Shown here: piece after piece, positions 33,982-43,163 of the stretch | Numbering within the stretch: the stretch's first letter is position 1 | How the letters are laid out: the number at the start of each line of letters is the position of its first letter | Source: Paenibacillus prosopidis | GTDB taxonomy: Bacteria > Bacillota > Bacilli > Paenibacillales > Paenibacillaceae | Length of the DNA stretch: 64,000 nt | NCBI RefSeq assembly: GCF_003337375.1 | Contig: NZ_QPJD01000012.1 | Span: 166,889-230,888, forward strand | Direction: 5' to 3' | Translations under genes and position numbers: made by a program | The notes under the pieces: generated by a model | Seen by the model: only the letters and a program-made list of their open reading frames with translations | The model's database searches: none | What the model was told of the DNA's origin: nothing

Positions 33982-35292
33982 CTACCGTTCCCCTTTATCT
34001 GCCAGGGCTAGCTCCTTCATACGCTGCTCTTGCATTAATTTATAGATCAATTCGCCGAACAGACTGTTAGCCCACGCAAACCATGGTCTCGTGTATTCGT
34101 TCGGATCATTAACATGGAAGCCCTCGTGCATATATCCGGTATCTGCATCGGTACTTGTCAAGGTCCGGATAATTTCAGCGATTTCCTCGTTATCGGACGA
34201 CGTTAATGCTTGCATCGATAGGCTGATGTGCCAAATATATGATTTCGGCGTGTGCGGACTGCCGATACCCTTAGCATGACTCCCCTCGTAATAATAAGGA
34301 TTGTGCTTGCTCAAAATAAATTTTCTCGTATTGATATAAATAGGATCATCCTTGTCCGCGTAACCCAGATAGGGGATCGAAAGCAGGCTCGGTACGTTCG
34401 CGTCGTCCATCAGGTTGTAATTGCCGAAGCCGTCGGTTTCATAAGCAAACATTTCGCCGAATTCCGGATGCCGGTAAATGCCGTACGTCCGGATGCCGTA
34501 ATCGATCTCTTCTCTTAAAATCGCCGCCTCTTTCTTCACCTGCTCATCGCCGTAAATCCGGTCCGCAATTTCCTCCATGTAACCGAGCACGACGCAAGCG
34601 AACATGTTAGCCGGAATTAAATAGCCGAACGTACAGGCGTCGTCACTTGGCCGGAAACCGGACCAGGTCATACCCGTATAATTGACCGGCATGCCCATTC
34701 TATTGTTGCGCAGCGTATCGGTTTTCGGACCTGTCGTCCTTGCGAAGCGGTAAGGCGATTGCTCAAAATGCCTTTGCTCCGTACGCCACAAGCTGATAAT
34801 CGTCTTCATGGTCTCCAAAAACGTTTCATCGAACAGTGAGGTTATTCCCGTCTGCTGCCAATATAAGTAGCTGAGCTGAATCGGGTAGCAAAGCGAATCG
34901 ATTTCGTACTTCCGCTCCCAAACCCAAGGGTTCAGCTCCGTTAAATCGTCCTCATAACGGTTGTCATTGTCCTCTTCATTAAAGGCATTCGCATACGGAT
35001 CAATTTGGATATACTTAAGCTGACGTTTGACCAATCCTTCGATCATGCGCTGCAGCTCCTGATCCTGCGCGGCAAGCGGCAGGTAATGCCTTACTTGGGC
35101 ACTGGAATCGCGCAGCCACATCGCCGGAATGTCACCGGTAAAAACAAAGGTTGAGCCGTCGTCCATCAAGCGGGTCGTCGTCTCCAGCGTATTCGGAAAG
35201 CATTGCTTGAACATACGCAGCAGCTTCGGGTTATAGGCAAGCTCGGTTTCTGCTTGCTCAATACATTTTTGAACAGTCTTTGGTAATTGCAT
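33982..35292 (-). CDS. Exo-alpha-1,6-mannosidase, GH125
   Basis: The 436-residue protein (ATG 35292, with GAGGT 7 bases before it; the in-frame GTG at 35301 overlaps that site) matches GH125 along its length. Landmarks are FVFTGDIPAMWLRDSSAQVRHYL, KYIQIDPYANAFNE, SLCYPIQLSYLYWQQTG, WSGFRPSDDACTFGYLIPANMFA and SHAKGIGSPHTP, in an (alpha/alpha)6 barrel. Known members are metal-independent and remove alpha-1,6-linked mannose from N-glycan cores or mannans. This complements the GH38 enzyme encoded in the other operon. No signal peptide, so it works on imported sugars or fragments. It is part of the six-gene operon, 28 bases after the second GH29 gene. Confidence 0.95.
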   Translation of the reverse strand: MQLPKTVQKCIEQAETELAYNPKLLRMFKQCFPNTLETTTRLMDDGSTFVFTGDIPAMWLRDSSAQVRHYLPLAAQDQELQRMIEGLVKRQLKYIQIDPYANAFNEEDNDNRYEDDLTELNPWVWERKYEIDSLCYPIQLSYLYWQQTGITSLFDETFLETMKTIISLWRTEQRHFEQSPYRFARTTGPKTDTLRNNRMGMPVNYTGMTWSGFRPSDDACTFGYLIPANMFACVVLGYMEEIADRIYGDEQVKKEAAILREEIDYGIRTYGIYRHPEFGEMFAYETDGFGNYNLMDDANVPSLLSIPYLGYADKDDPIYINTRKFILSKHNPYYYEGSHAKGIGSPHTPKSYIWHISLSMQALTSSDNEEIAEIIRTLTSTDADTGYMHEGFHVNDPNEYTRPWFAWANSLFGELIYKLMQEQRMKELALADKGER

Positions 35293-35320
35293 ATTAGTCA
35301 CCTCAGCATTAAATTAGTAG

Positions 35321-36553
35321 TTATTTATAAACGGAAAATGAACGAATATGCGGCTCGCCGACGCTTTCCAATACCGTTAGGCGAATGTGCGAGGTGCGAA
35401 TCGGCACGGTCAGCGAGTCAATCTTCTTATGTCCGATTGCACTGCCTCTCGCAATCTCGATCCAATCTCCTCCGCTCTCCGCTTCCACAACATAGCTCCG
35501 CACTCTTTCGCCGTGCTCGATCTGCTCCATCATGACCATTCGGTGAATGTCTTCTTCCCGATTCAACTGAATCCTTATTGAACGTCCGCCGCCGCTGCTC
35601 TCCGCGAGAGCGACCGCATATCTTCTTTTTATTTCATCTCCCAGCTCGATCACGCGCTGGACCTCTTCTTCAAGGAACAGGCCTCTGTTATCCGGCGCAA
35701 CATTGAGCAGCAGCGTCGCGCCGTGGCCGACGGAGCGTTCGTATATGCCGATCAGCTCTTCCAGGGAACGAAGCGGCGTCTCATCGTTAGGATGCCAGAA
35801 CCAATGATTGCCCCGTATCGGAACCGGACATTCAGCCGGCACCCATTCCGGCGTATCAGGCAGCCACGCCGTCATGTCGTTCGTGAACATGCTCACTCGC
35901 GCCGCTTCCGCCGCATTCCAACATGGATAAGGAGCTATGCCGTCCTCATTGCCTACCCAGCGCACCGTCGGCGCGCCCATATTAAACACCATGGCATCCG
36001 GCTGATACTGCTTAACGAGACCCATAATACGCGGCCAATCGTATTGCCTTCCTTCGGAGCCTGCGCCATCGAACCATACTTCTACCAACGGTCCGTATCC
36101 GGTAAGAAGCTCCGTTAACTGCGCGCAATAGACATCATTATACGCAGCCTCATCCGGATAACGCGGATCATGCCGGTCCCAAGGAGAAATATAGAGGCCA
36201 AAGCGCATCCCTTCCTCACGGCAAGCATCGGCGCACTCACGTACGACATCTCCTTGCCCGCTTTTCCATGGACTCGACTTGACCGAATAATCGGTTGTCT
36301 CCGTCGGCCACAAGCAAAAGCCGTCATGATGCTTGGCTGTCAGCATGAAATAGTTGAAGCCTGCCCGCTTAGCCGTCGTTACCCACTGCCTGGCATCAAG
36401 CGCAGCCGGATTGAACGCCGCCGGGGAATCGCTCCCCTCTCCCCATTCGCGGTCGCAAAACGTATTCAAGCCGAAGTGGCAAAACAAACCCAGCTCCAAA
36501 TCCTGCCACGCCAACTGCTGCTTGCTTGGCCTCGCTAAAGTATGCTCCGTCAA
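35321..36553 (-). CDS. Alpha-L-fucosidase, GH29 (second copy)
   Basis: The enzyme matches GH29: LGLFCHFGLNTFCDREWGEG, YFMLTAKHHDGFCLWPTETT, and nucleophile Asp in PLVEVWFDGAGSEG. A C-terminal discoidin-like beta domain follows (SGGDWIEIARG, DSLTVPIRTSHIRLTV). A TTG at 36553 is the likely start because GGAGG lies 8 bases before it, whereas the ATG at 36568 has no ribosome site; this gives 410 residues. It differs clearly from the first GH29 enzyme and may prefer another linkage (GH29 has alpha-1,2 and alpha-1,3/4 subfamilies). It is in the six-gene operon. Confidence 0.93.
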   Translation of the reverse strand: MTEHTLARPSKQQLAWQDLELGLFCHFGLNTFCDREWGEGSDSPAAFNPAALDARQWVTTAKRAGFNYFMLTAKHHDGFCLWPTETTDYSVKSSPWKSGQGDVVRECADACREEGMRFGLYISPWDRHDPRYPDEAAYNDVYCAQLTELLTGYGPLVEVWFDGAGSEGRQYDWPRIMGLVKQYQPDAMVFNMGAPTVRWVGNEDGIAPYPCWNAAEAARVSMFTNDMTAWLPDTPEWVPAECPVPIRGNHWFWHPNDETPLRSLEELIGIYERSVGHGATLLLNVAPDNRGLFLEEEVQRVIELGDEIKRRYAVALAESSGGGRSIRIQLNREEDIHRMVMMEQIEHGERVRSYVVEAESGGDWIEIARGSAIGHKKIDSLTVPIRTSHIRLTVLESVGEPHIRSFSVYK

Positions 36554-36586
36554 TATATTTGCCTCCATTCGCAGCTTTCGTTATCC

Positions 36587-39500
36587 TTATCGTTCGTTTA
36601 TCGTAACCGCAACCTCGTCCGGACGATACACGGCAAGCAGCTTTCCGCTTTGATCGGTCGCGAACATAACCGTTCTCTCTGGCTCCAATGCGAAGCTATA
36701 TGAAATGCTGGACTCGGGATCCGTGATTTCCACTTCAGCCTTTACCGCATATTCAGAAACAAAAATGAACAGCGCCCCTTCTCCGAAAGAGAGTTTGCGT
36801 CCGTAAACGCCCGGTAGCTCCCCGCCTTTGAGCCATAAAAGCTCAGCGGCTACCCCGGCCAGGCCTATCGCATAGTCGTATACCTGAGTAAGTGCATCCG
36901 AACGGTCGTTTAATTCGATTGGAAGCGGGCACCAAAGAAGGGTGCCTTTTCCGAGCTTCCTGGAGGTAAGCGGCGCAGAGGATGATGTAATGGAAGCAGT
37001 TACAACCGTTTCTTTGGCTGCCTCTGCAATCCGGTTATTTGCAAAAGATACCGGAATGAGCCGTCCTTCCAATTCCAATACTTCCTCCCGAAGCACGTTG
37101 CCAACCCGGGTTTCGCCAATCATGCCAACCATCCGGTCTGTCGTCCGCCAATACTCGTCTATACTGATCGGTCCCGTAAACAGGAGCGTACCTCCATGCT
37201 GACTGATATGGCTCAGCAGCTTGTTAAGCGCCTCACCGCTGAAATTATGCGCGCTTGGCACAAGGATCAGCTTCGGAGTCTGCTCGGCAAGCTCTTCAAG
37301 CTGATACTCGCCGAGTGCGCGGAAAGGCTGCTTCAGCTCATAAGCCATCGTCCTTGTCAGCTTTGTCGTTGCAGCCTGCGCCATACCGCGTGCGGAGAAG
37401 TCATTCGAATACGGATAGATGACGGCGGTCTCCTCCAAGCGCCGGTTTTCAAACAAATGACCGATTGCGCCGATAAAGCGGCCGAAATTATAAGAAACGT
37501 CCGCCTCAGGCTTCTCGGTACCGTCCGCTCGGGCACCGATATTCGATTCGTTCACGTTATGCATATAAAAGTTAATATTCCAAATCCATTGCACTGCTCC
37601 TGCCGCTCCTGTAGCGAAAGCATAAGCATATTTCCGTTCCAAAATATTTCTAAGCTCAAGCTCCGATCGTTTCGCCTTGCCATCCGGCGTTTCGACGTAC
37701 ATCATGCCCGTTTCCTGCACTAAGTTAGGTTTATTCGGTGACTTGGTGAACACGGTGTCCCACACAAGATCATCCATAAGCCACCAGGAATGGACATTCG
37801 TATAGTCAACCGCCTCCTCATAAAAGAATGGAGAGGGCCTCTGACCGGCAAGCGCTTCATCTTGCCCGACCGTAATGAGCTGCTTTGGCTGTATGCGCCG
37901 AATCGTTGCGCTGAGCTCCCGCGCCCATTGATTATGCATATCCATCGTAAACAAGCAGTAATCCAGCAACGGTCCGTTCTTTTTCGGATGAATGGCAGTC
38001 GTATTGAAATTGATATCCTCCTTGCGGGGCGGCTTTACCGCTCGAAAGGAGGGAAGTTCGGCCGGAGTCATATTCCAGCGCTCCTGAAGCAGCCGAATGT
38101 CACCGTTATGTCTCAGCCGCAGCCATTCGATAAACCGTTCCTGCTCATAAGGATCGCCGCAGGTTTGCGGCCCGCTGAACGTTTTGTCCGGGTGGAACAT
38201 TGACGGTTCGTTAATGAGATCCCAATGAACATGCGTGGAATTGGCGTGACGCGATACGATTGCCGCAACAAATCTTTTTTGAGCTTCGACGCTTCTCGGG
38301 TCAAGGTATGGATTAACACCCTCCCAAGCTTCCGGCGTAAAAGCGAAAAAAGTAAAGGTGACCTCCAAATCATGCTTTTTGGCTGTCAATAAGAAGGCAT
38401 CGATCGCGCGCAGCACCTCCTCGGACGGATGTCCGTCAACGAACATGACCTGCCGCCAAGCAGTCCAAATGCCGGTTCTTATATAATTAATGCCAGCCCG
38501 TTTCATTTGAGCCATATCCCGGTCCCACGTTGACACGTTCGGCATGAACAGAAACTTGCGCGCAGCATCGGAGGTCATGTAGGTCATTCCGACAATCGGC
38601 AGCGGCCGGCCGTTTTTCCGGAAATAATCGCGATCGCACGTCAGCATTTCACCCTCATGCAGCAGCTGCTCGTCAAAGCCCCAAAAGCCTTGACGGTAGG
38701 TGCGCGTTTCACCGCGGTCCGATACGGCGACGCAAACAGCCTCGTAAAACCCTTGCTCCACAGCTATTGGCACAGGAATTCGCAAAAATGTCAGCTCACG
38801 CGAGCTTTGAAGCTCCGATTCCCCGCTCCATATCGAATGAAACCCGCTTGCTGTTTCTTTGTTCACTTTGATATGGAAACGCCATTCCGCCGGCCGTTCG
38901 CTGTCGCCCGAGTCAGTAGCTGCCGCTCTCCTCCCGCCCAGCTCCTGCAGCTGCAGCGTCAGTGTCGGCCGATCGCCCGGATCGTAGCAGCCATAGTTCG
39001 GCTTAAACCAAATTTCGGTTACGCCATTTGCGCAATAGGCGCTCCACTCCCGGATAGCATCCGCCCCTCCCCCGCTCCAAAAACGGTCCTCCAGCGTTTG
39101 GTTGATGAACAGCCACCGGCCGCCGGCAAAAGCTCCCTTCGTATTTTCCAGCAGCACGCATGGTGCGGCTACCTCGCGCCCGGAAGCGGAAATGCCCTTC
39201 AGAAGCGGGTAAATATGCGCATCCATCGGCCCGCTTGAGCCGCCTTGACCGGGTTGATCGTCAGCCTTCGTCGCATGAAGCACAAAGCCTACTGTCGGCT
39301 GTACCGAGAACATCGCCTGCTTGTCTTCGAACAGCGGAATGTCCGGATTCGCCGCATATTCCTTGATGGGGCCCGCATCCACGGTCAGCATCTCATGGAT
39401 ATTCAGCTGCTGGTGATAGGCGGTTTGCTCCGGCTCTGCACGCCAGTGTCCTGACTCTAAGTAGACGGGAACGCGATACGGCGCTCCTCCCATGTGCAGC

Positions 39501-39730
39501 AAGGCTCTACCCTGCTTGAAGTAATCGAGCAAAGCAGGCCAAGCTTCTTTCGGAAAATAACGGCCGTGCAAATGCACCAATCCTTGTGCCGTTCGAAGCG
39601 CATCCGCCAATCCTTGCGCATCCGTAACCGAACCGAAATCGGCAAGATCCGCCAGCTGCTTTGCGTTCGGACGAACACCCTCATAAGGAAACGATTTATC
39701 GTAAAAGATAACTATTTTATTCATCCGCAT
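36587..39730 (-). CDS. Large clan GH-A glycoside hydrolase, specificity unknown
   Basis: The 1047-residue protein has an N-terminal domain resembling the glutamine-amidotransferase/ThuA fold (residues 1-240), a beta-sandwich, a TIM barrel (about 380-720) and a second amidotransferase-like domain (about 780-960). That last domain is as in the trimerisation region of GH42 beta-galactosidases. The barrel has two expected catalytic Glu: LINEPSM for acid/base and LVQETGM for nucleophile, the clan GH-A pattern. It is not a clear member of GH2, GH35 or GH42, so galactosidase, mannosidase or a less studied family are all possible. AGGAG precedes the ATGs at 39730 and 39724. It lies in the six-gene operon between GH35 and GH29. 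Confidence 0.8.
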   Translation of the reverse strand: MRMNKIVIFYDKSFPYEGVRPNAKQLADLADFGSVTDAQGLADALRTAQGLVHLHGRYFPKEAWPALLDYFKQGRALLHMGGAPYRVPVYLESGHWRAEPEQTAYHQQLNIHEMLTVDAGPIKEYAANPDIPLFEDKQAMFSVQPTVGFVLHATKADDQPGQGGSSGPMDAHIYPLLKGISASGREVAAPCVLLENTKGAFAGGRWLFINQTLEDRFWSGGGADAIREWSAYCANGVTEIWFKPNYGCYDPGDRPTLTLQLQELGGRRAAATDSGDSERPAEWRFHIKVNKETASGFHSIWSGESELQSSRELTFLRIPVPIAVEQGFYEAVCVAVSDRGETRTYRQGFWGFDEQLLHEGEMLTCDRDYFRKNGRPLPIVGMTYMTSDAARKFLFMPNVSTWDRDMAQMKRAGINYIRTGIWTAWRQVMFVDGHPSEEVLRAIDAFLLTAKKHDLEVTFTFFAFTPEAWEGVNPYLDPRSVEAQKRFVAAIVSRHANSTHVHWDLINEPSMFHPDKTFSGPQTCGDPYEQERFIEWLRLRHNGDIRLLQERWNMTPAELPSFRAVKPPRKEDINFNTTAIHPKKNGPLLDYCLFTMDMHNQWARELSATIRRIQPKQLITVGQDEALAGQRPSPFFYEEAVDYTNVHSWWLMDDLVWDTVFTKSPNKPNLVQETGMMYVETPDGKAKRSELELRNILERKYAYAFATGAAGAVQWIWNINFYMHNVNESNIGARADGTEKPEADVSYNFGRFIGAIGHLFENRRLEETAVIYPYSNDFSARGMAQAATTKLTRTMAYELKQPFRALGEYQLEELAEQTPKLILVPSAHNFSGEALNKLLSHISQHGGTLLFTGPISIDEYWRTTDRMVGMIGETRVGNVLREEVLELEGRLIPVSFANNRIAEAAKETVVTASITSSSAPLTSRKLGKGTLLWCPLPIELNDRSDALTQVYDYAIGLAGVAAELLWLKGGELPGVYGRKLSFGEGALFIFVSEYAVKAEVEITDPESSISYSFALEPERTVMFATDQSGKLLAVYRPDEVAVTINER

Positions 39731-39752
39731 ACTCTCCTGGTTGTTCTATTTC

Positions 39753-41504
39753 TCAGCTATTAAGCGCCGGCGTATCCGTGAATGTAATCGCGGCTTCTTC
39801 CGTTCCATGCAGCTCGAATACGACAATTTCGTTATTTCCTTGACGCAGTAACGGAGCCGGTACATAAAGCGTTTGCTGAGGTCCTTTTTTCCAATAGCGC
39901 CCTAAGTTGAACCCGTTCAAAAACACGACTCCCTTCGTCCAACCGCCCATATGGATAAACGTATCCTCCGGCCGATCGACGAAAAGACCGGCCTTATAAA
40001 AAGCAGGGTGCTTCTGTGCAGATAATGCATCATAAATAAGCGGGGAGAGATCCTCCATCGGCAGCGGGTGGATCGACCAATTAAATAAAAATTGAAAGCC
40101 AAGCCGAACGCCCTCCGTAATTCCTTTGCGGTCCTTCAAATAGGGGCCGTAATTGATTCGCCCCATGTTCTCGACCACGATGCGGAGCTCGGCCCCGCCT
40201 GCCGGAACTTCAAAGGAAACGGTTTGCTCCTCCCCCGTACGTTCAATGACTCCGATATATTCGTTATTCACGAAAATTAAGGCTCTGTCCCGCACATCCT
40301 GCAGATGAAGCTGCTCCATCGGCCTCGGCCCGGATATCCAGGTTGTGTACGCGATAAAACCATAGCTTTGTCCGAGCTTTTCCATTGGAAGCGGCGTTGG
40401 CGAAGCAATCGCAGCGGATAAAGCATCCAAATGCCCGAATAAATCCGCTTGCCCGGTTATAGGAACCCTTCCATAAGCTTTCCTCGGCGCAGGCTCAGGA
40501 AGCTTCAGCTCACCCAGCTCCTTGTACCTGGAAAGCACCTCGCGGACGGCATAATAGCTGTCTGTCGGCTGCCCGGATTCATCGAGCAATGCATGATAAT
40601 CATAGCTCGTAATCGTCGGTTCGTATTGATTGTAAAGCTGGCAATTCGCGCCGTTAAAGAAGCCGAAGTTCGTCCCGCCATGGAACAAGTAAAAGTTCAC
40701 GGACGCATTCGCTTGCAGCATCTCTTCAAATACGGCAGCCACATCCGCAGCATCCCTCGTATGGTGCTGCTCTCCCCAATGATCGAACCATCCATTCCAA
40801 TATTCCATACACATCAGCGGACGGTCGGCTTGATACTCGCGCAGCTTGGCAAAGGACGAATCCGGTTTTGAACCGAAATTGACCGTCGAGAGGATGCCCG
40901 GAATGGAGCCTCCCTGCAGCAAAGCATCGGTCGGACCGTCCGAGGTGAACAGCAGCACATCTATTCCCCGCTGGCGCATCCCTTCCTTCAGGTATTCTAA
41001 ATACTTGTGGTCATTACCGTAGCTGCCATATTCATTCTCAATCTGCATGGCTATAACCGGACCGCCCTTCGTGCAAAGAAAAGGCGCCAGCCTCGGCAGC
41101 AATTCGTCAAAATAAGCATCTACTTTTTTCAGATAAGGCTTATAGCTGCAGCGGAGCTGCATATCCGAATCCGCCAGCAACCATGCCGGCAGGCCTCCAA
41201 ACTCCCACTCCGCGCAAATGTAAGGACTGGGGCGAACGATAACAAACAGCTCCAGCTCCGCGGCAATACCGATAAACTTCTCGATATCGGCCATTCCTTT
41301 AAAGCAATACCGGCCTGGCTGCGGCTCGTGCAAATTCCACGGAACATACGTCTCCACCGCATTAAATCCGCATGCCTTAAGCTTCAATAGCCGATCCTTC
41401 CAGTATTCGGGAACTACCCGGAAATAATGAACGGCGCCTGATATAATGCGCACCGGCTTATCCTCATACGTAAAGTCGCTTCCGTTATAATTGAACCTGC
41501 CCAT
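39753..41504 (-). CDS. Beta-galactosidase, GH35
   Basis: The 583-residue protein has the GH35 barrel landmarks: IISGAVHYFRVVPEYWKDRL, VETYVPWNLHEP, RPSPYICAEWEFGGLP, the acid/base motif GGPVIAMQIENEYGSYG and the nucleophile in PLMCMEYWNGWFDHWG. C-terminal beta-sandwiches carry WTKGVVFLNGFNLGRYW. It removes beta-linked galactose, typically beta-1,3 or beta-1,4, from glycan ends. ATG 41504 overlaps the TGA of the preceding gene (TGATG), with GGGAG before it, so the genes are translationally coupled. The in-frame codons upstream to 41546 lie inside that preceding gene. No signal peptide. Confidence 0.95.
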   Translation of the reverse strand: MGRFNYNGSDFTYEDKPVRIISGAVHYFRVVPEYWKDRLLKLKACGFNAVETYVPWNLHEPQPGRYCFKGMADIEKFIGIAAELELFVIVRPSPYICAEWEFGGLPAWLLADSDMQLRCSYKPYLKKVDAYFDELLPRLAPFLCTKGGPVIAMQIENEYGSYGNDHKYLEYLKEGMRQRGIDVLLFTSDGPTDALLQGGSIPGILSTVNFGSKPDSSFAKLREYQADRPLMCMEYWNGWFDHWGEQHHTRDAADVAAVFEEMLQANASVNFYLFHGGTNFGFFNGANCQLYNQYEPTITSYDYHALLDESGQPTDSYYAVREVLSRYKELGELKLPEPAPRKAYGRVPITGQADLFGHLDALSAAIASPTPLPMEKLGQSYGFIAYTTWISGPRPMEQLHLQDVRDRALIFVNNEYIGVIERTGEEQTVSFEVPAGGAELRIVVENMGRINYGPYLKDRKGITEGVRLGFQFLFNWSIHPLPMEDLSPLIYDALSAQKHPAFYKAGLFVDRPEDTFIHMGGWTKGVVFLNGFNLGRYWKKGPQQTLYVPAPLLRQGNNEIVVFELHGTEEAAITFTDTPALNS

Positions 41505-42466
41505 CACATTGTCAGCTCCCAATAGGCGATAGTCTTCCGATTCCACGTATAGGTAATATAAAGCTTTCCGTTGGCCGAAATAATTGCCGGGTACGAAAAC
41601 TCACCTTCGCCCTCTTCCAGCACCAATGCCTGCTTCCACGTTATTCCCTCATTCTCCGAGAGGCTGACGACAAGCGGAGTTCTCGGTCCCCAATTGTCCC
41701 CGACCGGATTATGAACGAGCGCCAGCGCACCCTCAGCTGTCCGCGCAAGATCAATGCCGCTGTTATTGTTAGGCAGAGAGGTCGCATAAGCCTCGCACCA
41801 GCTTTTGCCTCCGTCGCTTGAGTCGCTGCGATAGACGAACCCTTCCGTACTGCGCAGCAGCATATGAACATGATTCGGCGCCGATTCCCAAAGCGTCGGC
41901 TGGATAACGCCTTTTCCCGGCTCCCGCGTAATTCGGGAAGGCACCATTTCGCTGCTCTTCCATGTCTCACCCTGGTCCAAGGAAATGTCGACAAAAGCTT
42001 CCCACGCTTCCCGTTCGAGCGAAGCCGGCGCCACCCAAGCTCCGTTTTGCAAAATAACCGGTTTATTCCGTACAGGTCCTCTGCCGCCGCGATCTCCATG
42101 AACGAGCTCCTTCGGGGGTGACCACGTATGCCCATCGTCATCGGATACGATCACTCGCGTATACCATTCTGAAAATGTATGTCCGACCTTATAAAACAAA
42201 TAAACAATTCCGTTATCCGCCTTGAAAAAAACCGGATTCCAATGCGGCAATCCTTCTTCTTCCGCGACTTTTACAGGCCCAGACCAAGCGTCCTTATGGC
42301 AGCGGGATATCCATATATCCACATCCGGATCGCCTTCGCAGGTGCCGCCGAACCATGCCGCTATCCGGTCTCCATTAGACAATAGAGCGAGCGTTGAAGC
42401 ATGGCAGCTTGAAAATGGAACATTTTGTTCAAAAATATAGCTCTTAGTGCCCGTTAGTGCAGCCAA
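41504..42466 (-). CDS. BNR/Asp-box sialidase-like protein (BNR_2 type)
   Basis: The 320-residue protein starts at TTG 42466, with AAGGAGG 7 bases upstream; the longer in-frame ATG 42592 lies before the likely promoter and gives no recognisable fold. Four Asp-boxes mark a six-bladed propeller: SDDDGHTW, SLDQGETW, SSDGGKSW and SENEGITW. Other landmarks are HASTLALLSNGDRIAAWFGG, GVIQPTLWES and EFSYPAIIS, known from the BNR_2 sialidase-related family. It lacks the canonical RIP motif of GH33 sialidases, so true sialidase activity is doubtful. It could be a related exo-glycosidase or lyase. It is the first gene of the six-gene operon. Confidence 0.82.
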   Translation of the reverse strand: MAALTGTKSYIFEQNVPFSSCHASTLALLSNGDRIAAWFGGTCEGDPDVDIWISRCHKDAWSGPVKVAEEEGLPHWNPVFFKADNGIVYLFYKVGHTFSEWYTRVIVSDDDGHTWSPPKELVHGDRGGRGPVRNKPVILQNGAWVAPASLEREAWEAFVDISLDQGETWKSSEMVPSRITREPGKGVIQPTLWESAPNHVHMLLRSTEGFVYRSDSSDGGKSWCEAYATSLPNNNSGIDLARTAEGALALVHNPVGDNWGPRTPLVVSLSENEGITWKQALVLEEGEGEFSYPAIISANGKLYITYTWNRKTIAYWELTM

Positions 42467-42567
42467 TTCGCAACCTCCTTGCAAGCAGACAAGAATTACG
42501 CCGTCTTTCCCGGCGCTGCATCGGCTCGCAGTGAATTCCAACGAAACAGATCCGTCGGATTGTTCTG

Positions 42568-42596
42568 ACCATAATCGGTTTTTGCGCTGCACTCAA
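42568..42596 (-). promoter_or_regulatory. Sigma-A-like promoter candidate of the six-gene glycosidase operon
   Basis: On the minus strand TTGAGT (42596-42591) is followed after 17 bases by TATGGT (42573-42568). A transcript from here would begin near 42560, leaving about 95 bases before the TTG start at 42466. Confidence 0.45.
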
Positions 42597-42760
42597 CGGG
42601 AAATTTTCAACCTTTTCTCCTTTTTCCAGACGATTCGGCCTTTGCGGGCGCATATCTGCGAATATGTTACCTCTCTATTTTCTAAAGGCGAATACAATGG
42701 TGAAAAAGGTGGAGTACGGCTTAAGGAAAGTATTGATTCCTTCCAGTGACTGCTTCCAAC

Positions 42761-42796
42761 AAAAAAAGCCGCAGAGGTGCTTCCTCATACGGCTCA
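42761..42796 (-). terminator. Terminator after the VOC gene
   Basis: On the minus strand AGCCGTATGAGG pairs with CCTCTGCGGCT around a 5-base loop (one internal mismatch region) and is followed by TTTTTTT. It ends the VOC transcript before the glycosidase operon promoter. Confidence 0.85.
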
Positions 42797-42813
42797 ATTA
42801 AAAACTTCCAAGT

Positions 42814-43163
42814 TTATTTGTATTGGATGAGGCCTAAGTGCACTCCTGTTGGATCGGCAATATATGCAAGGTAGAAATCCCCAAGATCCATTTTCGCTTG
42901 TATAACGTTTGCTCCGTTTTCAATTGCTTTTTCAATGGATTCGTCAATTGAATTTACTTGGATTTTATGCGAGTGCCTTGCTGAAATTCTGCAGGACCTT
43001 GGGCAATACCACCATCTAATCCTGGCTTTTCATCGGAGCCTGTTTTAGCTGTGCTATATGCCCACTGTGGTTCCGATACTTCCCAACCAAATACTGTTGA
43101 GAAAAACTTTGCTTGCAATTCAGGGTTCTGACTACTTAGTTCAAACAATACAACTCGATTCAT
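42814..43163 (-). pseudogene. VOC (glyoxalase/bleomycin-resistance fold) protein, frameshifted
   Basis: The first 69 residues from ATG 43163 (MNRVVLFELSSQNPELQAKF, then WAYSTAKTGSDEKPGLDGGI) are a VOC-family N-half and end early at 42954. The other frame continues at once with QVNSIDESIEKAIENGANVI and FYLAYIADPTGVHLGLIQYK to a stop at 42814. Together they make one normal-length VOC protein of about 116 residues. The two frames join at an A-run (T-run 42963-42966 on the plus strand), so a single missing A accounts for the break. It is either a real recent mutation or a sequencing error. VOC proteins of this small type have diverse substrates. GAGGTG precedes the start. Confidence 0.8.
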
